64,000 nucleotides of DNA from Novosphingobium sp. Fuku2-ISO-50 (GCF_001519055.1 NZ_KQ954286.1:124001-188000); one strand, 5' to 3'. Counted from the first letter of the stretch, positions 52,552 to 61,414 are shown. Numbers and translations: made by a program. The notes: a model not told the origin generated them from the letters alone.

Positions 52552-52607
52552 TGCGCGCGCTCGTCGTGTTCATCGCCATCGCGCCCACTTGTTCGAGGAC
52601 TTCGTGA
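52548..52607 (+). CDS. 19-codon frame bridging heavy chain and mauD, in the place of mauE
   Basis: ATG at 52548 overlaps the heavy-chain stop; the frame encodes MMRALVVFIAIAPTCSRTS and its TGA (52605-52607) overlaps the mauD ATG (TGATG). In mau and aau operons this place is held by mauE/aauE, a membrane protein of roughly 180 residues needed for light-chain maturation. The mini-frame keeps exact coupling signals at both ends, as an internal deletion of mauE would leave. A translated coupling peptide is possible; chance is the third option. Confidence 0.4.
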   Translation: MMRALVVFIAIAPTCSRTS

Positions 52608-53197
52608 TGATCGTATCGCAAATCATGCTGTGGGCCGTCGTGATCGCCGAAGCGGTGATGATCATCGCGCTCGCGCGGCAGGTCGGCATTCTCCACGAAC
52701 GGATCGCCCCTGCCGGTGCGCTGACTCTGCCGCAAAGCGTCAAGGCCGGCGAAACGGCAACGCCGATGACGCTGGTCACCACTGCCGGACCGACGATCGA
52801 AATCGGCGGCAAGCGCGACGGGCGCAGCCAGCTCGTGTTTTTCGCTTCGCCCGATTGCCCGGTGTGCAAGTCGCTGTTGCCGGTGCTGCGCTCTGCCGCA
52901 AAGGCGGAAAGCGGCTGGCTCGATGTCGTGCTGGCCGGCGATGGCGCGGCGGACGGCTACCGCAAATTGGCCCGCGCACATGGGCTCGAAGACATGCCGA
53001 TGGCCCTGTCCGAAGCGCTGGGCCGCGCATTCGGCGTGTCAAAGCTGCCCTATGCCGTGCTGATTGATGAAAGCGGCCGCGTCGCCTCGACCGGCCTCGT
53101 CAACAGCCGCGAACATCTTGAAAGCCTGTTTGTCGCCAAGGAACACGGGGTCGCCTCGATCCAGGAATTCCTTGCCAAGCGTACCAAGGAAGCCTGA
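52607..53197 (+). CDS. mauD: Amine dehydrogenase maturation protein MauD
   Basis: A 196-residue thioredoxin-like protein with an N-terminal membrane anchor (IMLWAVVIAEAVMIIALARQVGILHERIAPAGAL is the MauD/AauD start) and the redox motif SPDCPVCKSLLPVL with Cys84 and Cys87. MauD is a disulfide isomerase/reductase that helps form the many disulfides of the TTQ light chain; without it light chain is unstable in Paracoccus. The start is the ATG at 52607, with GTG at 52604 possible. It lies 3 bases before the light chain gene. Its known partner MauE is not encoded here. Confidence 0.92.
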   Translation: MIVSQIMLWAVVIAEAVMIIALARQVGILHERIAPAGALTLPQSVKAGETATPMTLVTTAGPTIEIGGKRDGRSQLVFFASPDCPVCKSLLPVLRSAAKAESGWLDVVLAGDGAADGYRKLARAHGLEDMPMALSEALGRAFGVSKLPYAVLIDESGRVASTGLVNSREHLESLFVAKEHGVASIQEFLAKRTKEA

Positions 53198-53200
53198 GCC

Positions 53201-53749
53201 ATGGCCGGACTCGACAAGATCGCCGAACACTTCACCCGCTCCATCGCGCGCGGCACCTCGCGCCGCAGCCTGCTGGCCAAGCTCGGCCTCGGCATGACCG
53301 GCGCCGCCGTCTTTCCGGTCCTGCCCGTGGCGCGCGCCGCAACGCATCCCGAAGGCCCGTCGCATCAGGCGTTTGCATCGGCCAATATCCAGGACCCCGG
53401 CGACCGCACCAGTTGCGATTACTGGCGCTATTGCGCGATAGACGGTTTCTTGTGCACCTGCTGCGGCGGCTCGGTCAGCGCGTGCCCGCCGGGCACCGAA
53501 ATGAGCCCGATCACCTGGATCGGCACCTGCACCAACCCCGCCGATAATCGCGCCTATATCATCAGTTATAACGACTGTTGCGGCACGACCTCGTGCGGCC
53601 AATGCCTGTGCAACCGCAACGAAGGCGATCGCCCGCAAGTGCGTACGCAATCCAACAACGATTACAACTGGTGCCTCGGCACCAAGAGCAGTGTCTATTC
53701 GTGCTCGACTGCGGTCATCGTCGGCGTCGCGCTGGATCATCCCAAATGA
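53201..53749 (+). CDS. TTQ amine dehydrogenase light chain (MauA/AauA-like)
   Basis: A 182-residue precursor of the catalytic subunit. The leader has a twin-arginine motif (SRRSLLAKLGLG). The mature part CDYWRYCAIDGFLCTCCGGS is diagnostic and 14 cysteines are present. Aligning spacing with Paracoccus methylamine dehydrogenase (Asp32, Trp57, Asp76, Trp108; constant offset 49) gives Asp81, Trp106, Asp125 and Trp157, so all TTQ-forming tryptophans and catalytic Asp are kept; Thr170 fits the active-site Thr. It oxidatively deaminates primary amines to aldehyde and ammonia, passing electrons to an external carrier. The stop overlaps the first cytochrome gene. Confidence 0.94.
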   Translation: MAGLDKIAEHFTRSIARGTSRRSLLAKLGLGMTGAAVFPVLPVARAATHPEGPSHQAFASANIQDPGDRTSCDYWRYCAIDGFLCTCCGGSVSACPPGTEMSPITWIGTCTNPADNRAYIISYNDCCGTTSCGQCLCNRNEGDRPQVRTQSNNDYNWCLGTKSSVYSCSTAVIVGVALDHPK

Positions 53750-54225
53750 AGCCGGTTCTTGCCCTCATCCTCCCTGTAATCCTGGCTGCGGCAGCCGTGG
53801 TCCATGCCGAAGACCCGGCGCCCGACGGCGCGGCGATCTTTGGCCGCTGCGCCGCGTGCCACACCGCCACCGGCGCAGGCCTGCCCGGCGCCTTCCCCGC
53901 GCTCAATCGCGATGTGCGGGTGTTGGCGGCCCGGCCTGACGGTCGGCGCTATCTCGCGCTCGTGGTCATGACCGGCCTGTCGGGCCCGCTCGAAGTCGAC
54001 GGACAGACCTATCGCAATTTCATGCCCGCGCAATCGGGCCTGGACGCTGCCGATATTGCCGCCGTGCTCAATCATCTGGGTACGCAGATCACGCATGACG
54101 GCCCGCCGTTCCGCGCGTTTACCACCGCAGAAGTCGCCGGCTATGCGGGCGACGCGGGCAAAGTGAGCGGCGCCGATCTGGCCGCGCTTCATGCCCGGAT
54201 CGAACAGGACGGCGCGGCAAAATGA
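53746..54225 (+). CDS. Monohaem cytochrome c, amine dehydrogenase associated
   Basis: A 159-residue protein with a Sec signal (VLALILPVILAAAAVVHAE) and one haem site CAACH at residues 35-39; M in RNFMPAQS is the likely axial ligand. The fold resembles class I cytochromes c of the cytochrome c oxidase cbb3-type/mono-haem family. Coupled to the light chain by ATGA overlap, so it is probably the direct or next electron acceptor from TTQ. Too short and with a single haem site, it cannot be MauG. Overlaps the second cytochrome by four bases. Confidence 0.87.
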   Translation: MKPVLALILPVILAAAAVVHAEDPAPDGAAIFGRCAACHTATGAGLPGAFPALNRDVRVLAARPDGRRYLALVVMTGLSGPLEVDGQTYRNFMPAQSGLDAADIAAVLNHLGTQITHDGPPFRAFTTAEVAGYAGDAGKVSGADLAALHARIEQDGAAK

Positions 54226-54668
54226 CACGGCGCCCGGTCCTGCTGCTGCTGATCGGCCTGGCCGTCGGGGCCGCTGCACCGGGCGCAATTCCCGGCGTCC
54301 ATGACGAAAATCAGGCGCACGTCGATTACATGCTCAAATGCCAGGGCTGCCACCGCCCCGACGGCAGCGGCGACGATCAATCCAATCCGCCGATGCGCGG
54401 TATCGTCGCGCGCTTTCTGACAGTGCCGGGCGGGCGCGAATTTCTTGGTCGCGTGCCCGGAGTGGCCACGACCAATCTTGATAACGAGCGACTGGCCAAT
54501 TTGCTCAACTGGACTCTCTACCGCTTCGACCCGCAGCATGTCCCGGCCGATTTCAAGCCCTACACGCCCGAAGAATTGGGCCGGCTGCGACAAAATCCGC
54601 TCCGCCTTGATCGCGTCGAAACAAGAGCGCGACTGGTGGCGGGATTTGCCTCGGGTCCATCTGACTGA
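54222..54668 (+). CDS. Second monohaem cytochrome c-like protein of the amine cluster
   Basis: A 148-residue protein with a signal peptide (VLLLLIGLAVGAAAPGAIP) and one haem-binding motif CQGCH at residues 40-44 within MLKCQGCHRPDGSG. The sequence PPMRGIVARFLTVPGGREFLGRVPGVATTNLDNERLANLLNWTLYRF is like the cytochrome-like small proteins following aau genes. It probably continues electron transfer from the first cytochrome or helps maturation. Overlap ATGA with the preceding gene and 43 bases before the TonB receptor. Confidence 0.82.
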   Translation: MTRRPVLLLLIGLAVGAAAPGAIPGVHDENQAHVDYMLKCQGCHRPDGSGDDQSNPPMRGIVARFLTVPGGREFLGRVPGVATTNLDNERLANLLNWTLYRFDPQHVPADFKPYTPEELGRLRQNPLRLDRVETRARLVAGFASGPSD

Positions 54669-54711
54669 ATTTGACGCATTGATATTCTGTTATCCCAGGG
54701 AGGGGACATTG

Positions 54712-57036
54712 ATGAAACAGCACCTGCTGTCGCACGCCGCGCGTGCGGCGCTGATAGCTTGCGGCCTTGGCTGCGGCATGTTTACGACAACGCCGGCGAT
54801 GGCGCAGGCAACCCCTGCCACCAATAGCCCTGCCACCAATAGCCCTGCCACCAACAGCCCCGCCGCCGACAGCTCGTCGGGGCCCGAAATCGTTGTCGTC
54901 GCGCAAAAGCGCCGGGAACGTGCGCAGGACATCCCTGCGTCGATAACCGCGATCAGTGCCGATACGCTGGCCAAGAGCCACATTACCCAGGCCGGCGACA
55001 TCGTCAGCCTCGTGCCCAACCTGCATTCGACCAACACCACGGGCGATTCCACGCCGCTGTTCTCGCTGCGCGGGATCTCGATGTCGGACTATTCGCTCAA
55101 TCAGGACGGGCCGATCGCGACCTATTACAACGAAGTCTACAAGGGCAATCCAGCGCTGCTGGGCCTTGGCTTCTTTGACGTCGATCACCTCGAAGTGCTG
55201 TCGGGGCCGCAAGGCACGCTCTATGGCAAGAACACCACCGGCGGCGCGGTCAATCTGATCATGCGCGCACCGACATTCGATACCAACGGCTATGCCTCGG
55301 TCGGCTATGGCAATTACAACGCCCTTAGCGGGGCCGCGGCAATCAACACCGCGATCACCAAGACGCTTGCCGTGCGTGTCGCGGTCACCGGGGATCTTGC
55401 CGACGGCTGGTTCAAGAACGTGACCCCCGGCCAGCCCGATTTCGATTCAAAGCGCGACTGGGGCGCGCGGGTCTCGCTGCTGTATCAGCCCAGCAGTCAG
55501 TTCAGCGCCCTGCTCCGGGTCGAAGAAACGCTCCAGACTCCTTACAACTACGGCATCTATGCCCAGCCCGGGCCGGGCGGTGAAGGTGCCAGCGTCTATA
55601 CCGACACCAGCCTGATCTATGCGCGCCCCGCTTCGCTCGGCAATTGGCAGACGCAGTCCTACAACGACGGTCGCCGCCGCAACCTGACGCAATCGGCCTC
55701 GTTGACGCTCAACTACGATTTCGACAACGGCCTCGCGCTGACGTCGATCACATCGTACGATTACGGCAATCTGGTCATTCCCGAACACACCTCGGGCGCG
55801 CCCAACAACTCGATCGCGATCTGGTACTACGATACGGCAAAGCAGTTCACCCAGGATCTGCGCCTGACGACCAAATGGTCAAAGCCGTGGAATTTCATCC
55901 TCGGCGCCTATTACAACCGCGAAATGGTGTGGAATGCCAACCGGTTCCAGTTGTTCACCGATCTGGCCCCGGTCAGCGATGCGAGCTGTATCGCCAATGC
56001 CTATTCGGCCGATTGCGTGGTCCAGAACCAGTTCGACCAGCTGAAGCACAGCTATGCGCTTTATTCCGACGGCAATTGGAAAATCGGCAATTTCATCCTG
56101 CGCGGCGGCTTGCGCTATACGTGGGACGACGGGCGCCAGTACAATTTCAATTCGATCGTCTATGGCCCCACCGGCAATGCGCTTTACAATAACATCCCCG
56201 GCACCGGGACCAGCGACCTTAATGCCACCGTTGCGCAAAGCTTTTCCACCAGCCGCCTGACCGGCAAGCTGGGGCTGGATTACACCGTCAACCGCAATGT
56301 CCATTTCTATGGCACCTGGAGCACCGGCTATCGCGGCAACAGCTTCAACGCGCAGGCATTTTTCCTCCCCGCGGAATTCAACCAGGCAAGGCCCGAAACA
56401 ATCTCCGCATTCGAACTGGGCGAAAAGGGCCAGTTTTTCAACCGCCGCCTGACGGTCAATCTGGCGGGGTTCTATTACCGCTATCACGACCAGCAATTCA
56501 TCAGCGTCAATCCGACGACTGCGGCGCAGACGCTGGTCAATCTCGACCGGTCGCACATCTATGGCGCCGAAGGTCAGGTCTCGCTGCGGATCAACGACAT
56601 GCTGTCGCTGCATTCGAATGTCGGATGGCTGAGTGCCAAAGTCGACAGCGGCGTGGTCGACGGGCTCGACGTGTCGGGCAATGCGCTGATCAACGCGCCG
56701 CATTTCTCGTTTGACGGGGGCATCGACTGGACTCTGGTCGAGGGCAATTTCGGCACGATCTCGGCCCATCCCTCTCTCAGCCATGTGTCGAGCCAGTTTT
56801 TCGACATTCACAACAAATCATTCCTGACCCAGAACGGGTATGAACTGTTCGACGGCCACATCGACTGGGTGTCGCCCGACAAGGCGTGGACATTTACAGT
56901 CTGGGGCAAAAACATCGCCAACCGGTTCTATTTCACCTCACGCTACGATCTTGAAACCGGGTCCGCATTCAATTTCATCTACAACCATATCGGCGCTCCG
57001 CGCACCTTCGGTTTCACACTCAGCCGCAAGTTCTGA
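54712..57036 (+). CDS. TonB-dependent receptor in the amine dehydrogenase operon
   Basis: A 774-residue outer-membrane receptor: signal peptide (ARAALIACGLGCGMFTTTPAMAQ), a repetitive Thr-Asn-Ser-Pro-Ala linker, TonB-box-like EIVVVAQKRRERAQDIPASI, the plug domain (FSLRGISMSDYSLNQDGPIA; LEVLSGPQGTLYGKNTTGGAVNL) and a 22-strand barrel ending with Phe (FGFTLSRKF). GGGAGGGG precedes the ATG at 54712. It belongs to the sphingomonad receptor type used for organic substrates. Its place between cytochromes and an aldehyde dehydrogenase suggests import of an amine or its conjugate, an inference from context. Confidence 0.92.
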   Translation: MKQHLLSHAARAALIACGLGCGMFTTTPAMAQATPATNSPATNSPATNSPAADSSSGPEIVVVAQKRRERAQDIPASITAISADTLAKSHITQAGDIVSLVPNLHSTNTTGDSTPLFSLRGISMSDYSLNQDGPIATYYNEVYKGNPALLGLGFFDVDHLEVLSGPQGTLYGKNTTGGAVNLIMRAPTFDTNGYASVGYGNYNALSGAAAINTAITKTLAVRVAVTGDLADGWFKNVTPGQPDFDSKRDWGARVSLLYQPSSQFSALLRVEETLQTPYNYGIYAQPGPGGEGASVYTDTSLIYARPASLGNWQTQSYNDGRRRNLTQSASLTLNYDFDNGLALTSITSYDYGNLVIPEHTSGAPNNSIAIWYYDTAKQFTQDLRLTTKWSKPWNFILGAYYNREMVWNANRFQLFTDLAPVSDASCIANAYSADCVVQNQFDQLKHSYALYSDGNWKIGNFILRGGLRYTWDDGRQYNFNSIVYGPTGNALYNNIPGTGTSDLNATVAQSFSTSRLTGKLGLDYTVNRNVHFYGTWSTGYRGNSFNAQAFFLPAEFNQARPETISAFELGEKGQFFNRRLTVNLAGFYYRYHDQQFISVNPTTAAQTLVNLDRSHIYGAEGQVSLRINDMLSLHSNVGWLSAKVDSGVVDGLDVSGNALINAPHFSFDGGIDWTLVEGNFGTISAHPSLSHVSSQFFDIHNKSFLTQNGYELFDGHIDWVSPDKAWTFTVWGKNIANRFYFTSRYDLETGSAFNFIYNHIGAPRTFGFTLSRKF
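54814..54858 (+). repeat. Three 15-bp tandem units in the receptor linker
   Basis: CCTGCCACCAATAGC twice (54814-54828, 54829-54843), then CCTGCCACCAACAGC (54844-54858). In frame these encode repeated Pro-Ala-Thr-Asn-Ser between signal peptide and TonB box, so copy number changes would alter linker length by five residues without frameshift. Confidence 0.8.
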
Positions 57037-57068
57037 CAAGAAACGTCTCGTATAAAATGGAGAGGACC

Positions 57069-58472
57069 ATGCCGCATTACCAGATGCTGATCGACGGGCA
57101 ACGCGTCGACAGCACGCGCCACATCGACGTGATCAACCCGGCGACCGGCGAAGTGTTTGCCCAGGTGCCGCACGCCTCGGTCGCCGACGCGGATGCCGCC
57201 ATCGCGGCGGCCAAGGCCGCGCAACCGGCGTGGGCTGCGCGCCCGATCGGCGAGCGCCGCGCCGCGCTCAATGCGCTGGCCGACGCGATCGCCGCGCGCA
57301 AGGATGAACTGGCGCGCCTGCTCACGCTCGAACAGGGCAAGCCCCTGCCCGAAGCGCAAGGCGAACTGGCCTGGACCGAAGGCTATCTGCGCCATTACGC
57401 CACGCTCGAATTGCCCGACCGGGTGATTCAGGATGACGACGCGGGCTATATCGCCGTGCGGCATCAGCCTCTGGGCGTCGTCGTCGGGATCATCGCGTGG
57501 AATTTCCCCTTGCTCGTGGCCTGCTGGAAAATCGGCCCGGCGGTTCTGGCGGGCAACGCCATCGTGCTGAAGCCCGCGCCGACGACGCCGGTGACCGCGC
57601 TGGTGCTCGGCGAAATCTGCCAGGCGGTATTCCCGGCGGGCGTGGTCAACGTGATCACCGACGCCAATGACCTCGGCCCCCATCTGACCGCGCACCGCGA
57701 CGTGGCGAAAGTCGGCTTCACCGGATCGACCGCGACCGGCAAACGCATTGCCGCCAACAGCGCCGACACGCTGAAACGCCTGACGCTCGAACTGGGCGGC
57801 AATGACGCGGCGATCGTGCTCGCCGATGTCGACGTGCGCGCGACGGCAGAGGCGATTTTCGGCGGTGCATTCCTGAATTGCGGGCAAGTCTGCCTGGCGA
57901 TCAAGCGCGCCTATGTCCACGCCGACATTTACGACGCGATGTGCACGGAACTGGCGCGCCTGGCCGAACAGGCAGTGGTCGGCGACGGGCTCGAACAAGG
58001 CACCCGCATCGGGCCGATCCAGAACGCGGCGCAGTACGAAAAGGTCAAAGGTTTCCTTGAGGCGGCGCGCGCCGAAGGCGTGATCATTGCCGGCGGCAAG
58101 GCGATGGAGCGCGCGGGCTATTTCATCGAACCGACGATCGTGCGCGATGTCACCGACGGCGCGAAAATCGTCGACGAGGAACAGTTCGGCCCGATCCTGC
58201 CGGTGATCCGCTTTGACGATGTGGATGATGTCATCGCGCGGGCCAATGCCGGCGACTATGGCCTTGGCGGATCGGTGTGGAGCAGCGATGTCGACCGCGC
58301 CGCCGCAATCGCCGCGCGGCTCGAAGCGGGCCAGGTCTGGGTCAACCAGCATGTCGCGATCGGCCCGCATATCCCGATGGCAGGGTTCAAGCAATCCGGC
58401 CTCGGCGCCGAGCAATCGATCGAAGGGCTGGCCGAATATACCCAGCTTCAGGTCATCAATATCAAGCGCTAA
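57069..58472 (+). CDS. Aldehyde dehydrogenase of the amine dehydrogenase cluster
   Basis: A 467-residue ALDH with catalytic Asn145 (AWNFP), Glu241 (LTLELGGND) and nucleophile Cys275 (NCGQVCLAIKR); FTGSTATGKRI marks the NAD site. GGAGAGG lies just upstream of the ATG at 57069; ATG 57057 is possible. As the last gene of the cluster, 32 bases after the receptor, it very likely oxidises the aldehyde made by the amine dehydrogenase. It resembles the ALDH at 29638-31071, but the two are far apart in identity at the N-terminus and C-terminus. Confidence 0.92.
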   Translation: MPHYQMLIDGQRVDSTRHIDVINPATGEVFAQVPHASVADADAAIAAAKAAQPAWAARPIGERRAALNALADAIAARKDELARLLTLEQGKPLPEAQGELAWTEGYLRHYATLELPDRVIQDDDAGYIAVRHQPLGVVVGIIAWNFPLLVACWKIGPAVLAGNAIVLKPAPTTPVTALVLGEICQAVFPAGVVNVITDANDLGPHLTAHRDVAKVGFTGSTATGKRIAANSADTLKRLTLELGGNDAAIVLADVDVRATAEAIFGGAFLNCGQVCLAIKRAYVHADIYDAMCTELARLAEQAVVGDGLEQGTRIGPIQNAAQYEKVKGFLEAARAEGVIIAGGKAMERAGYFIEPTIVRDVTDGAKIVDEEQFGPILPVIRFDDVDDVIARANAGDYGLGGSVWSSDVDRAAAIAARLEAGQVWVNQHVAIGPHIPMAGFKQSGLGAEQSIEGLAEYTQLQVINIKR

Positions 58473-58520
58473 AAGCGCACCCCGCCCCGCAGTGCCTCCC
58501 CCGCCGTCTCCTCCCGAAGG

Positions 58521-58540
58521 ACGCGGCGGGGCAGCCGCGT
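58521..58540 (+). terminator. GC hairpin after the amine dehydrogenase cluster
   Basis: ACGCGGC (58521-58527) pairs with GCCGCGT (58534-58540) around GGGGCA, followed by TTAT. It lies 49 bases after the ALDH stop. The rest of the 350-base gap (to 58822) shows no gene; it should hold the promoter for the next receptor, whose ATG at 58823 follows GTGAGGG. Confidence 0.55.
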
Positions 58541-58822
58541 TTATCGGCCACGTCGGCACACCGGGCGGCCCGGATGAACCGGAAATGAAAATGCCATCCT
58601 TTAACAAACCTGTGTGACATTTCTGCACCCGTAGAAATGGCGCGCCAAATCAACACGTTGTCAGGAGACTGAGAGGCCCTCATCAAAGTCTATACGCTGT
58701 TCGCAGTATGTCCGTCAGGGGCGGCGGCTGGCTAGCCATCGGGCATGATCCGCAAATCCAGGGAAATTGCGGATTTTGGCCCGATCAAACGGCCAGACGT
58801 CGAACCTAGTGAGGGAAACTGC

Positions 58823-61369
58823 ATGAAGAAGATTCTGTTCAGCACGACGGCGCTGGCTCTTGCCACGTCCATCGCCGCTCTGCCGATCGCCGCACACGCT
58901 GCCGATGCGCCGGCGCCCGCAACCGAAGCCCCCGCAGTTGCCAACGACATCATCGTCACCGGTACACGGATCACCGGCACCCACGCTGCCGACAGCGCCG
59001 CGCCGATTGAAATCGTCGGCGCCGCTGCGTTCCAGAGCGTCGGTCAGCCCGATCTGAACCAGATTCTCTCGCAAACGCTGCCGTCGCTCAATCTGTCGTC
59101 ATACGGCGCGGATACCGCCAACCTGACGCTGTCTGCTGCGCTACGCGGGCTCAGCCCCAACGACACGCTCGTTCTGGTCAACGGCAAGCGCCGCCACGGC
59201 ACGGCCAACCTCGCTGTCGACAGCGGTAGCCCTTACACCGGTTCGGCAACCACCGATCTCAGCTTCATTCCGGCGTCTGCTATCGGCCATATCGAAGTCC
59301 TGCAGGACGGTGCCGCTGCGCAATACGGCTCTGACGCCATTGCCGGGGTGGTCAACATCATCCTCAAGGACGCCGATCACGGCGGTTCGTGGAATGTGAC
59401 CGGCGGCCAATACTACAAAGCCGACGGCAAGAGCGCCTCGACCTCGCTGAACTTTGGCATGAAGCTGGGCGAGCGCGGGTTCCTGAATTTTACCGGCGAA
59501 TACAAGTTCCACGACTTCAGCCAGCGCGGCGATTGCGATGCCCGCTACTACGACACCAACTGCAACATGACGACGACCAACGCGACGATTGCGGCGGGTT
59601 TGCAGTCGAACCCGTTTGCGCCGCGCGTCAACACCATCGTGGGCGATGCACGTTATACGATCTACAACTTCATGATCAATTCGGGTTACGACCTGACTGA
59701 CAATGTGAAGGCCTATGTCGTTGCCAGCTATGGCAATCGCAATGCGAAGTCGTACGAAAACTATCGCTCGGCGACCCGCATTTCGGGTGTGACCAGCGAC
59801 GGCGCAACGGTCTATCCGTTCCCCGAGGGCTTCAACCCGCTCGAAAGCATCCGCGAAGAGGATTTCTCGGCCACTGCCGGTCTGAAGGGTGATGTCTCGG
59901 GCTGGAACTGGGATCTTTCGCAGACCTATGGCCGCGATTCCGTTGCCTTCTACACGCTCGATTCGGTCAACGGCGCATTGTACAGTGCCGAACAGTTGCA
60001 GAGCGCTACGCTGATCGCGCCGCAGACGAATTTCTATGACGGCACGCTGGTCAACAGCGAATGGTCGACCGACCTCGGCGTGACCAAAGACTTCGAGGTT
60101 GGCTTTGCCAAGCCGATCACCTTGGCGTTTGGCGGCCAGTATCGCTATGACCGCTACGCAATTCAGGCGGGTGAAACCGGGTCGTGGTATTCCGGCGGCT
60201 CGGCGTCTTATGCCGGGTTCCAGCCGACCGATGCCAGCGTCAACGGGCGTCATGCCGTTGCGGCCTATGTCGATCTCGCGGTTCAGCCGATCAGCCCGCT
60301 CAAGCTCGACTTTGCCGGTCGCTACGAACATTATTCCGATTTCGGCAGCGTGGTGACGGGCAAGTTCAACGCGCGTTATGACTTCAGCCCGGCGTTCGCG
60401 CTTCGCGGCACGGTTTCCAACGGATTCCGCGCACCGACTCTGGCGGAAGAATACTATTCGTCGACCAACGTCGGCCCGACGTCGATCTTCGCCCAGATCC
60501 CGTCGAATTCTTCGGCCGCTCAGGCGCTCGGTTTCCCCAAGCTGAAGCCGGAACGTTCGACCAACTATTCGATCGGTTTCGTTGCGCATCCTGCGCCGCG
60601 TCTGCAGATCACGGTCGACGCCTATGAAATCCTGTTGCGCGACCGCATCGTCGGCTCGGGCAGCATCTATGGCTATTCGGCGGGTTATGGCAGCTCGGGC
60701 ATTGTTTCACAGACTGTGCTGAATTCGCTCGCAGCGCGCGGTATCGTTGCACAGTCGGGGTCTGAATCGCTGACGTCCGAAGGGCTCAACCTCTTCACCA
60801 ACGGCGCCGACACCCACACCAAGGGCGTCGAGGCCACCGCCAATTATTCCAGCGACTTCGGCACTGCCGGAAAGGTCGCCTGGTCGATCGGCTTCAACTA
60901 CAACACCACCAAGGCGGTGTATGTCGCAAGCCTGCCCGCCTCGGTTACCAATGCCGGGTTTGGCCAGACTGCCTTGTTGACGCCGACGGCGATCGACGCG
61001 CTGACGTCGGCGACGCCTAAGGTGAAGACGATCCTTGGCGCGCTTTACACTGTGGGCAAGTTCTCGCTCAATCTGCGCGAAACGATCTATGGCAGCGTCA
61101 GCCAGGAGGTTTCGGGTGATGGCGCACATTATACCGAAACCCATATCGGCACATCCGCGATCACCGACATCAACATCGGTTACAAGGTGACCGAATGGAT
61201 GCGCCTTGATGCCGGCGCCAACAACCTGCTCAACAAGAAGGCGCCGACGATGCCGCTTTACAGCGGCCTGCCGGCCGATGGCGGGCACGTCTACAACGCG
61301 CCGCTCGCGATCACGCCGTGGGGTATCGACGGCGGTTACTATTACGCCAAGGCCACTTTCACGTTCTGA
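58823..61369 (+). CDS. TonB-dependent receptor paired with TPR-sulfotransferase
   Basis: An 848-residue receptor: signal peptide (KKILFSTTALALATSIAALPIAAHAA), TonB box region NDIIVTGTRITGTHAADSAAP, plug segment LSAALRGLSPNDTLVLVNGKRRHGTANL with IEVLQDGAAAQYGSDAIAGVVNI, and a barrel ending in Phe (KATFTF). This plug style (LRGLSPxxTLVLVNGKRRH) is common in sphingomonad and xanthomonad receptors for carbohydrates or other organics. Codon third positions include more T than neighbours, possibly a sign of higher expression or transfer. A perfect hairpin follows, then the sulfotransferase gene. Confidence 0.93.
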   Translation: MKKILFSTTALALATSIAALPIAAHAADAPAPATEAPAVANDIIVTGTRITGTHAADSAAPIEIVGAAAFQSVGQPDLNQILSQTLPSLNLSSYGADTANLTLSAALRGLSPNDTLVLVNGKRRHGTANLAVDSGSPYTGSATTDLSFIPASAIGHIEVLQDGAAAQYGSDAIAGVVNIILKDADHGGSWNVTGGQYYKADGKSASTSLNFGMKLGERGFLNFTGEYKFHDFSQRGDCDARYYDTNCNMTTTNATIAAGLQSNPFAPRVNTIVGDARYTIYNFMINSGYDLTDNVKAYVVASYGNRNAKSYENYRSATRISGVTSDGATVYPFPEGFNPLESIREEDFSATAGLKGDVSGWNWDLSQTYGRDSVAFYTLDSVNGALYSAEQLQSATLIAPQTNFYDGTLVNSEWSTDLGVTKDFEVGFAKPITLAFGGQYRYDRYAIQAGETGSWYSGGSASYAGFQPTDASVNGRHAVAAYVDLAVQPISPLKLDFAGRYEHYSDFGSVVTGKFNARYDFSPAFALRGTVSNGFRAPTLAEEYYSSTNVGPTSIFAQIPSNSSAAQALGFPKLKPERSTNYSIGFVAHPAPRLQITVDAYEILLRDRIVGSGSIYGYSAGYGSSGIVSQTVLNSLAARGIVAQSGSESLTSEGLNLFTNGADTHTKGVEATANYSSDFGTAGKVAWSIGFNYNTTKAVYVASLPASVTNAGFGQTALLTPTAIDALTSATPKVKTILGALYTVGKFSLNLRETIYGSVSQEVSGDGAHYTETHIGTSAITDINIGYKVTEWMRLDAGANNLLNKKAPTMPLYSGLPADGGHVYNAPLAITPWGIDGGYYYAKATFTF

Positions 61370-61384
61370 GAGTGATCTGGTTCA

Positions 61385-61414
61385 CGGTCGTCGGCTCGCT
61401 TGGGCCGACGACCG
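61385..61414 (+). terminator. Perfect 11-bp stem after the TonB receptor
   Basis: CGGTCGTCGGC (61385-61395) pairs exactly with GCCGACGACCG (61404-61414) around an 8-base loop, followed by ACTATTT. It starts 16 bases after the receptor stop. It likely terminates or attenuates transcription before the TPR-sulfotransferase gene. Confidence 0.7.

Noticed and set aside
53746..54668. The two cytochrome genes as possible mauG
   Set aside because: MauG is a dihaem protein of well over 300 residues; these are 159 and 148 residues with a single CxxCH each.
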